From NCBI GenBank assembly GCA_020346965.1, contig CP070793.1, positions 740,783-746,228 on the forward strand: a stretch of 5,446 nt of DNA, written 5' to 3'. The notes beneath the pieces are model-generated. The model searched no databases and was not told where the DNA came from. It worked only from the letters and a program-made list of their open reading frames with translations. The position numbers were made by a program, and so were the translations under genes. Source of the stretch: Chloroflexota bacterium (GTDB taxonomy: Bacteria > Chloroflexota > Dehalococcoidia > GIF9 > AB-539-J10). Below are positions 1 through 4,642 of this stretch, piece by piece (position 1 is the first letter of the stretch; each line of letters begins with the position of its first letter).

Positions 1-1
1 A

Positions 2-556
2 GACCCCGAGAAGGCCATAGGCCAACGGCAAATAGTGGATGCCTGTCCGTACGGTGCAATATTCTGGAACGAAGAGAAACAGCTGCCTCAGAAATGCAGC
101 TTCTGCATCCAGAGGCTCGAGGACGGGGAAATTCCTAGGTGTGTGCAGGCATGCCCCAGCAAAGCTATGATATTCGGGGATCTGGATGACCCGAAAAGTG
201 ATGTATCTAAGCTGGTGGCTTCAGGCAAAGCTGAAGCCTTCCACTCGGAATATAATGCAAAACCGAGAGTGTACTATATAGGTCTTGAAAGGGTCACTAA
301 GAACTTCTTAGCTGCCAGTGTGGTATTCGGAGATGTAGATGAGTGTGCTCAAAAGGTTAAGGCAACATTGGTGAACAAGCAGTCAGGAGAAGAGAAAACG
401 GCTCTCACCGACGCCTACGGTGTCTTTGAATTCATGGGCTTGAGTGATGGAAAGTATTCGCTGAAGCTTGAGTATGCGGGATATGCAGACAAGACGATGG
501 ATGTTGACCTGAAAGCTGATAATTACCTCGGAGCTGTAAACTTAAGCAAAAGCTGA
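2..556 (+). CDS. Transhydroxylase-type molybdoenzyme iron-sulfur small subunit, 5'-truncated
   Basis: The gene is open from the window edge, and 184 residues are visible before the TGA stop at 554-556. Position 35 (GTG) is an internal valine codon, because the frame continues upstream with family-typical DPEK. The role is electron transfer between Fe-S clusters beside a molybdopterin catalytic subunit, presumably encoded just upstream of the window. The cluster motif C32-x2-C35-x11-C47-x3-C51 (fragment numbering) is intact. The motif III cysteines are replaced by A5, Q8 and I11, leaving only C15. From memory, the three-cluster small subunit of Pelobacter acidigallici transhydroxylase has lost the same motif. 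A KPRVYY linker (about residues 79-84) leads into a beta-rich domain of the transthyretin/carboxypeptidase-regulatory kind (about residues 94-182, with AYGVFEF and GKYSLKLEYAGY), also a hallmark of that enzyme. It is clearly paralogous to the small subunit at 603-1442, which converges on it across 46 bp. No membrane segment is visible. The exact substrate is unknown. Confidence 0.88.
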   Translation, partial: DPEKAIGQRQIVDACPYGAIFWNEEKQLPQKCSFCIQRLEDGEIPRCVQACPSKAMIFGDLDDPKSDVSKLVASGKAEAFHSEYNAKPRVYYIGLERVTKNFLAASVVFGDVDECAQKVKATLVNKQSGEEKTALTDAYGVFEFMGLSDGKYSLKLEYAGYADKTMDVDLKADNYLGAVNLSKS

Positions 557-601
557 TCTCTGAAGCCCATGCCTAACTTCACATAGACAGACCTGCATCG
601 G

Positions 602-627
602 GTCAAGACTTTCGGGTCTTGACTTTT
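602..627 (+). terminator. Rho-independent terminator of the plus-strand small-subunit gene
   Basis: There is a perfect 8-bp stem, GTCAAGAC (602-609) with GTCTTGAC (616-623). An inner T-G wobble closes a TTCG loop (611-614). TTTT follows at 624-627. It lies 46 bp after the TGA at 556. The T-run is on the plus-strand side only, so it should stop transcription from the left-hand gene. On the minus strand the hairpin is preceded by A residues and not followed by a T-run, so it is not a good terminator for the opposing operon. It overlaps the last codons of the convergent gene. The T-run is short, which lowers certainty. Confidence 0.6.
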
Positions 628-1442
628 CTGTGAAGCGCTATGTCCCCGACGTTCACGTCCTTTGCTGTACTAATATCGTGTAACTCCTGGGGATAGTATC
701 CGTCCTTCTCTATCTTCAATGAGTAGGTATGGGCAACCTTCATATTCTCAAACCAGAAATCGCCGTAGTTGTCAGTCTTTACCGCGGATTTCTCACCGGC
801 GTCTGAGTCCGTAAGGCTGGCAGTTGCGTCTTGGAGACATTTGTCTTCTTCCGGGGAATAGACAGCCCCGGCTATAAAGCTCTTGGGCAAGCCTGTGTAA
901 TATACGCGCGGTTTGGCTTCGAATTCGGGATGTAATACCTCGGATTTGCTTATCTCATCCTTCAGATCCTTTTCCTCACCGAACTTGAGCGCTCCGGTGG
1001 GACACGCATCAACGCATCTGGGCTCTTTCCATCCTGCATCCAGGAGGTGAGCACACATGGTGCATTTCTGAGCTATGTTAAGATCCCAGTTGAAATAGAT
1101 GACTTCATAGGGACATGAGGGGATGCAATTTCTGTGGCCGCGGCATTTTTCGGGGTCGATTATAACTATGCCATCGTCTCTCTTGTATATCGCACGCGCT
1201 GTACAGGCGGGAATGCAAGGCGCTTCGTCACAGTGCTGACATAGGTCATGTAGATACGTAACCCTGACCTTGGGGACAGTCCCCCTGACCATGTCAGTAG
1301 TCTTCATCCAGAAGTGCCCGGTCGCGGGCTGAGGTTTGGCATAGGGAGTCCAGTCGTTACCGACATGCTCGTCCTTACAGGCAATCTGGCAGTTGTAGCA
1401 ACCATTGCATATGTCGTAGTTGACAATCAGAGCCTTACCCAT
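603..1442 (-). CDS. Transhydroxylase-type molybdoenzyme iron-sulfur small subunit
   Basis: A 279-aa protein, close to the roughly 274 aa of the Pelobacter pyrogallol-phloroglucinol transhydroxylase beta subunit. It carries electrons through [4Fe-4S] clusters next to the Mo subunit encoded immediately upstream. Visible motifs: I, C12-x2-C15-x2-C18-x3-C22; II, C68-x2-C71-x4-C76-x3-C80; III, C100-x2-H103-x2-C106-x3-C110, with His in place of the second Cys; IV, C127-x2-C130-x12-C143-x3-C147. After KPRVYY (177-182) comes a transthyretin-like beta domain (about 189-272), typical of this subfamily. The C-terminus ends in a basic tail (RKVKTRKS) whose codons include a terminator hairpin for the opposing gene. 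There is no signal peptide or membrane anchor, so the enzyme is probably soluble and cytoplasmic. The ATG abuts the TAA of the large-subunit gene (TAAATG), indicating tight translational coupling. Generic annotation would call it a 4Fe-4S dicluster or DmsB/NrfC-like protein; the C-terminal domain argues for the transhydroxylase branch. Confidence 0.93.
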   Translation of the reverse strand: MGKALIVNYDICNGCYNCQIACKDEHVGNDWTPYAKPQPATGHFWMKTTDMVRGTVPKVRVTYLHDLCQHCDEAPCIPACTARAIYKRDDGIVIIDPEKCRGHRNCIPSCPYEVIYFNWDLNIAQKCTMCAHLLDAGWKEPRCVDACPTGALKFGEEKDLKDEISKSEVLHPEFEAKPRVYYTGLPKSFIAGAVYSPEEDKCLQDATASLTDSDAGEKSAVKTDNYGDFWFENMKVAHTYSLKIEKDGYYPQELHDISTAKDVNVGDIALHRKVKTRKS

Positions 1443-4067
1443 TTATTTGCCTCCTTCAATCCAACCTTCTAGACCGGGACCTGCAGTCGGGTGAAAGGGA
1501 CGCTTGAAGGCTTCCGGGTACTTGTGCCGGAGTGCTTCCATGTCGGTTTTCTCGACCTGCACCAGGAAGCCGCTGACCGCGTGGCCAACTGCATTCTTCG
1601 AAGTAGTGTTGCGGGGCACGATAGTGTTGATGGCACCACCACGATCGATCTCCCCAGGGGCAATCGGATCCCACTTAGCACCGTGATCGATGTACACTAC
1701 ACCGGGCATGATGCGCTCGGTGATATATGCGCCCGCCAACAGCGTCCCCCGGTCGTTGTAGATTGAGATGACGTCCCCATGTTTAATGCCCCGCTTCTCT
1801 GCCTCTGAGGGGTGCAGCCAGCTCGGCTGATACTGGTAACCGTCGGGACCCTTTACCTTGCAGGTTTCGATTTCACGTAGCCAAATCATATCCTCGTGCT
1901 CTGAGTGCACGCCCCAGCGCGGGTGATTGGAGCACACAAGCAGCGGGTACTTCTTGGAGCGTTCCGTACCGATAGTCTCCTCGTGGCTAATGCCTTTGGC
2001 AATCCACTTCGGTACGGGTGGCCGCTCCAGATCGTCTGGAAAGTGCTTGAGAATGCCGGTAGACTCGAATTCGAGCTTACCGGTCGGTGTCGAAAGCGGG
2101 TGTTTCACGGGGTCCTTATAGAATTCGTAAAAGCCGGCGGGCACATCCTCCCAATTATCGGCTGTAGGTACCACATAGTATCCCTTCTCATTAAGCTCCT
2201 CCCAGCTAATGAGGTCGGCACAGCGGGAAATTTCCCAGCCGTATTTGATCCAGTCGGGGATGGATTTGCCCTCGGTGTACTCTTCCAGTAATCCCAGGCG
2301 TTCAGCAAGTTTACATACAATTTCGTAGTCACTGTACGACTCACCGAGGGGCTCTGTACACTTATGTTCCGGAAACAGCAGGTTGTACTGCCCACTGAAG
2401 ATATCAACGGCGATGTCATCCTCTTCGAGCTTGGTATTCACCGGGAGTATGATATCGGCCAGCAAACACTCATTCTCCAGCCATATATGCTGGGCGAACA
2501 TGAACTCGATATCGGGATGACGCATAGCCCGGATGTAGTCGTTGCCGCAATTCCAGCTTGTGATCCAAGACGGTGAGTCTGTCCAGACCATGTGGATCTT
2601 GGAGCAACCATCGGCCGGATACTTGTAGTGCACGAACTGGTCCTGGCGGGGTGCGGTCTCCGATTCGCAGCCGTACCAATCGCATTGGCCCTCGAGAATA
2701 GCCTTCGGTATATAAGTCTTTGGAATAAACGAGGGGTGATTGGTCTCGTCCGGATGGCCGCCCCTGTAAGCCTTGCGCAGGTTGGGTACACGTAAAGGCT
2801 TGGGTTGCGCATACTGGTCCGGCTTGTCAAAAAGCCCCCACTCTATCATCTTGGCCTGGTTAACACCCGGCTTGCCAAGTCCCTGCATAGCCAGACAGAT
2901 ATTCTGTAGGCGGGCAGCCTCCGTAGCATAGGGGCCGCGAATGCCGGGACCACCATTGCCGATAACCACGGTGGTACGTTTAGTCGCCCATTCCTCAGCC
3001 AGCGCCTTGATTATGCGAGACGACACACCGGTTATGGGCGCCGCCCATTCAGGCGTTTTGGGCACTCCGTCTTCTTCGCCCATGACATAGACCTCGTACT
3101 TCTCGACGCCGACCGCGTGAGTTTTGAGATACTCTTTATCGTAAGTTCCGTTCTTGAACCAGTGATAGGTAATTGCCAGGTACATCGCCGCGTCGGTGTT
3201 TGGCAGGATCGGTATCCATCGGTCAGCGTGCACGGCAGCGGCATAATTAAGATCCGGGCATACATAGATCTGCTTAATGCCCAACTCCGTCCACCAATAG
3301 CTCAATCGACTCGGTAGTTGCCCCTGCCAGCCCCAGGGAGTCGTTTCCTGGTCGCAGCCCCAGAAAAGGAGTAGTTCCACGTTCTTGGCGATATCGTAGA
3401 GCAGGTTGCTTTGCTTGCCCTGACCAACCGGCTCGCAGCCCCAGAAGTGCTTGCTCCCCCACCACCAGCCTTCCCAGCTGTCCGGCTGGCGGTTCTGCTG
3501 CGTGAAACCACCCCATAGGCGGAGCAGCCTTCGGCCGGCGCCATGGCAGGCCTGCACAACCTTGTTCTCTCCGTGCTGGTCACTCTCATAGAGAAGAGCG
3601 GTAGGCCCGTACTTTTTCTTGATGCGATTCATCTCGCTGGCAATGATATCAAGCGCCTGGTCCCAGGAAATGCGCTTGTACTTACTTATACCGCGGTTCT
3701 GCGGATTGCGGTCGCCGTTGGGATCGAAGTCGACACGCATCATAGGGTGTAGGATACGTGCCGGTGAATAGACACGGTTCTTGTAAGCAATCGAATATGG
3801 GGGTAGCAGGGTCTTCATGCTGGGCTCAAAAACCTTGCCCCTCGACTCCATCTTCCAGGGGTTCATATCTTTGGGAGCATACTTCCAATCGTAGTGCATC
3901 GGGCGAATACGTATGATTTTGCCATCCTTGACGTCCACCATAGAGGCGTTGGAACCATTCTCAGGTACACCGCAGAAGCTGATATCCCTGATAAGCGTTT
4001 GTCCTGTTACATCTACCGTACTGATTCTTTCTTTGGGGAGTTTTTTAGATTGCTCCTTTTCTACCAT
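1443..4067 (-). CDS. Molybdopterin oxidoreductase catalytic subunit, pyrogallol-phloroglucinol transhydroxylase-like
   Basis: An 874-aa protein of the DMSO reductase superfamily that binds a bis-MGD molybdenum cofactor; Pelobacter transhydroxylase alpha is about 875 aa. The ATG at 4067 is chosen because GGAGG precedes it by 5 nt; the frame stays open to a GTG at 4124, but that start is poorly placed. Numbering is from this ATG. The N-terminus lacks the usual Cys-x2-Cys-x3-Cys cluster motif: only C32 lies near where it would be, so no Fe-S cluster is expected in this subunit, as in transhydroxylase. D196-S197 in PDSWEGW matches, from memory, Asp174-Ser175 of the Pelobacter enzyme, Ser being the Mo ligand. 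H165 (QHG) and H175 (CHG) lie in the region of its active-site His144. Typical family segments follow: LFWGCD (about 234-239), IGNGGPGIRG (about 369-378), and ADIILPVNTKLEEDD (about 537-551). The C-terminal MGD-binding domain runs from about 706 to 851 (SNHPRWGVH, YNDRGTLLAG, NAVGHAVSG). There is no Tat signal, so it is cytoplasmic. Hydroxyl transfer, hydration or reduction of another aromatic remain possible; the substrate is not readable. Confidence 0.93.
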   Translation of the reverse strand: MVEKEQSKKLPKERISTVDVTGQTLIRDISFCGVPENGSNASMVDVKDGKIIRIRPMHYDWKYAPKDMNPWKMESRGKVFEPSMKTLLPPYSIAYKNRVYSPARILHPMMRVDFDPNGDRNPQNRGISKYKRISWDQALDIIASEMNRIKKKYGPTALLYESDQHGENKVVQACHGAGRRLLRLWGGFTQQNRQPDSWEGWWWGSKHFWGCEPVGQGKQSNLLYDIAKNVELLLFWGCDQETTPWGWQGQLPSRLSYWWTELGIKQIYVCPDLNYAAAVHADRWIPILPNTDAAMYLAITYHWFKNGTYDKEYLKTHAVGVEKYEVYVMGEEDGVPKTPEWAAPITGVSSRIIKALAEEWATKRTTVVIGNGGPGIRGPYATEAARLQNICLAMQGLGKPGVNQAKMIEWGLFDKPDQYAQPKPLRVPNLRKAYRGGHPDETNHPSFIPKTYIPKAILEGQCDWYGCESETAPRQDQFVHYKYPADGCSKIHMVWTDSPSWITSWNCGNDYIRAMRHPDIEFMFAQHIWLENECLLADIILPVNTKLEEDDIAVDIFSGQYNLLFPEHKCTEPLGESYSDYEIVCKLAERLGLLEEYTEGKSIPDWIKYGWEISRCADLISWEELNEKGYYVVPTADNWEDVPAGFYEFYKDPVKHPLSTPTGKLEFESTGILKHFPDDLERPPVPKWIAKGISHEETIGTERSKKYPLLVCSNHPRWGVHSEHEDMIWLREIETCKVKGPDGYQYQPSWLHPSEAEKRGIKHGDVISIYNDRGTLLAGAYITERIMPGVVYIDHGAKWDPIAPGEIDRGGAINTIVPRNTTSKNAVGHAVSGFLVQVEKTDMEALRHKYPEAFKRPFHPTAGPGLEGWIEGGK
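1450..1456 (-). promoter_or_regulatory. Ribosome binding site of the small-subunit gene
   Basis: The minus strand reads AAGGAGG, 7 nt (CAAATAA) before the ATG at 1442. This is a near-perfect Shine-Dalgarno sequence lying inside the last codons of the large-subunit gene. It fixes the start and suggests the small subunit is translated strongly despite having no intergenic space. Confidence 0.85.
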
Positions 4068-4072
4068 CTTTC

Positions 4073-4077
4073 CCTCC
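4073..4077 (-). promoter_or_regulatory. Ribosome binding site that sets the large-subunit start
   Basis: The minus strand reads GGAGG, then GAAAG, then the ATG at 4067 (5-nt spacing). The alternative GTG at 4124 would extend the protein by 19 residues. It has GGAG directly abutting the start codon, which is too close for initiation, and that region is predicted to fold. The ATG start also gives a length nearly equal to the known family member. Confidence 0.8.
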
Positions 4078-4100
4078 GTCACTTGCTTCTGAATTCTGGC

Positions 4101-4148
4101 CAACCCAGTCCGGAAGGCCGGCACCTCCAGACGAACTGTACTGGGTTG
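4101..4148 (-). promoter_or_regulatory. Foldable hairpin in the transhydroxylase-operon leader
   Basis: CAACCCAGT (4101-4109) and ACTGGGTTG (4140-4148) form a perfect 9-bp stem. Inside it a second small hairpin can form from CCGG (4110-4113) and CCGG (4118-4121). It lies within the inferred 5' UTR, 34 nt before the ATG at 4067, downstream of the minus-strand promoter. There is no T-run after it, so it is not a standard terminator. It could stabilise the message, bind a regulator, or mask the GGAG-GTG inside it. No riboswitch class is recognised. Confidence 0.45.
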
Positions 4149-4169
4149 TTGAACGGATCTCTGTAGGAG

Positions 4170-4199
4170 AGTGTACTTGATTCAGACCTAGCTTGTCAA
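4170..4199 (-). promoter_or_regulatory. Predicted sigma-70 promoter of the transhydroxylase operon
   Basis: On the minus strand a perfect -35 TTGACA (4199-4194) is followed by an 18-bp spacer and the -10 TACACT (4175-4170), which matches 4 of 6 consensus bases. Transcription would start near 4163, leaving a leader of about 95 nt before the ATG at 4067. The -35 lies in the left arm of the inverted repeat at 4190-4231. The assignment is by motif only. Confidence 0.55.
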
Positions 4200-4231
4200 G
4201 ATTCTGAACGAGTGAAAGACCTTGACAAGCT
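4190..4231. repeat. Inverted repeat between divergent genes, candidate operator
   Basis: The arms AGCTTGTCAAG (4190-4200) and CTTGACAAGCT (4221-4231) are perfect 11-bp complements separated by 20 bp. A second, offset inverted pair lies outside them: ACCTAG (4186-4191, overlapping the left arm by two bases) and CTAGGT (4240-4245). Each arm holds a TTGACA -35 hexamer pointing outward, so a dimeric regulator bound here could control both divergent transcripts. It is not followed by a T-run on either strand, which argues against a terminator. Confidence 0.65.
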
Positions 4232-4250
4232 CACAACAACTAGGTACCAT
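4222..4250 (+). promoter_or_regulatory. Predicted sigma-70 promoter towards the solute-binding protein gene
   Basis: A perfect -35 TTGACA (4222-4227) is followed by a 17-bp spacer and the -10 TACCAT (4245-4250), which matches 4 of 6 consensus bases. The -35 is in the right arm of the inverted repeat and mirrors the minus-strand promoter. If used, it would give a leader of nearly 390 nt before the TTG start at 4643. Confidence 0.5.
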
Positions 4251-4307
4251 ATCACGTGGGGGCTATTGTGTATCGCGGGGATTCAGAGAAACATGCCAAC
4301 TGTCTAC

Positions 4308-4356
4308 ATTGTACCATTATCTTAACGATATCTTAACATTCATATTGTATCATTAT
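4308..4356. repeat. AT-rich direct repeats, possible regulator sites or second promoter
   Basis: ATTGTACCATTAT (4308-4320) recurs as ATTGTATCATTAT (4344-4356), 12 of 13 bases identical and 36 bp apart. Between them CTTAAC occurs twice (4321-4326 and 4332-4337). A weak promoter could also be drawn here, with TTAACA (4333-4338) and TATTAT (4354-4359), but the 15-bp spacer is short. The function is unknown. Confidence 0.4.
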
Positions 4357-4563
4357 TATGAGGCGGCAAATGGGTGCAGCTTGCCATAAGCCGAATCGAT
4401 ATTCACGATCATCGCAGGGTCGAAGTTTTCCACTGGCTCTCTGCTTTCCTTTTGCTCGAGACTTGCTGCGTTGGGAAACAGAGGCAGTTAGCCAGGCAAC
4501 TAAAAGAATCTGGAGTGCAGGGCTTGCGAAATGCACAAACTAAGATGTGACAGCCTTGATTCC

Positions 4564-4575
4564 AAAAGGAGGTGA
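4564..4575 (+). other. Orphan Shine-Dalgarno-like sequence
   Basis: AAAAGGAGGTGA is a very strong match to the complement of the 16S rRNA 3' end, yet no ATG, GTG or TTG follows at 5-9 nt. The only in-phase openings nearby are tiny: an 11-codon frame beginning at the GTG inside the motif itself, and a 14-codon frame from the ATG at 4531 that ends at the motif's own TGA. It could be a ribosome standby site, the stop-and-restart point of a leader peptide, or a remnant of a lost gene. Confidence 0.35.
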
Positions 4576-4626
4576 ATAGCGGCGTAAATTATCAGAATCT
4601 AGGATAACGGATAAAAGAATAAAAAG

Positions 4627-4633
4627 AAAGGAG
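4627..4633 (+). promoter_or_regulatory. Ribosome binding site that sets a TTG start
   Basis: AAAGGAG lies 9 nt before the TTG at 4643. The frame from this TTG immediately gives Lys-Lys and a hydrophobic lipoprotein signal, so the rare start codon is well supported. Confidence 0.8.
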
Positions 4634-4642
4634 CAAATAGTT

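Larger units (their letters stand above)
4251..4626 (+). other. Long non-coding leader or spacer before the binding-protein gene
   Basis: No convincing gene is seen in these 376 bases. A 61-codon open frame (4358-4543) has no Shine-Dalgarno sequence and no recognisable protein features. The left part (about 4300-4360) is AT-rich with a direct repeat. The middle (about 4420-4470) has a pyrimidine-rich stretch. The right part holds an orphan Shine-Dalgarno-like sequence at 4564-4575. No tRNA, known riboswitch or CRISPR pattern is recognised. It may be a long 5' UTR if transcription starts near 4257. Confidence 0.5.

Noticed and set aside
35..556. Start of the first gene at the GTG at 35
   Set aside because: The frame continues upstream to the window edge with conserved DPEK, and the protein would lack its N-terminal clusters. 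It is truncated by the window, not a short gene.
603..4067. Assignment as DMSO, nitrate or formate-linked respiratory enzyme
   Set aside because: There is no Tat signal, no N-terminal Fe-S motif in the catalytic subunit and no membrane anchor gene, and the small subunit has a transthyretin-like domain, all of which point to the transhydroxylase branch.
4068..4124. N-terminal extension of the large subunit from the GTG at 4124
   Set aside because: Its GGAG touches the start codon and the region folds. The ATG at 4067 has GGAGG at good spacing and gives the family's usual length.
4190..4231. Inverted repeat read as a terminator
   Set aside because: No T-run follows on either strand, and both arms carry -35 hexamers between divergent genes.
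4434..4446. Possible sigma-54 promoter (TGGC then TGC)
   Set aside because: The GG to GC distance is too short for the -24/-12 spacing.
4358..4543. 61-codon plus-strand open frame in the divergent intergenic region
   Set aside because: No Shine-Dalgarno sequence precedes the ATG, there is no recognisable domain or signal, and it lies inside a region that looks regulatory.
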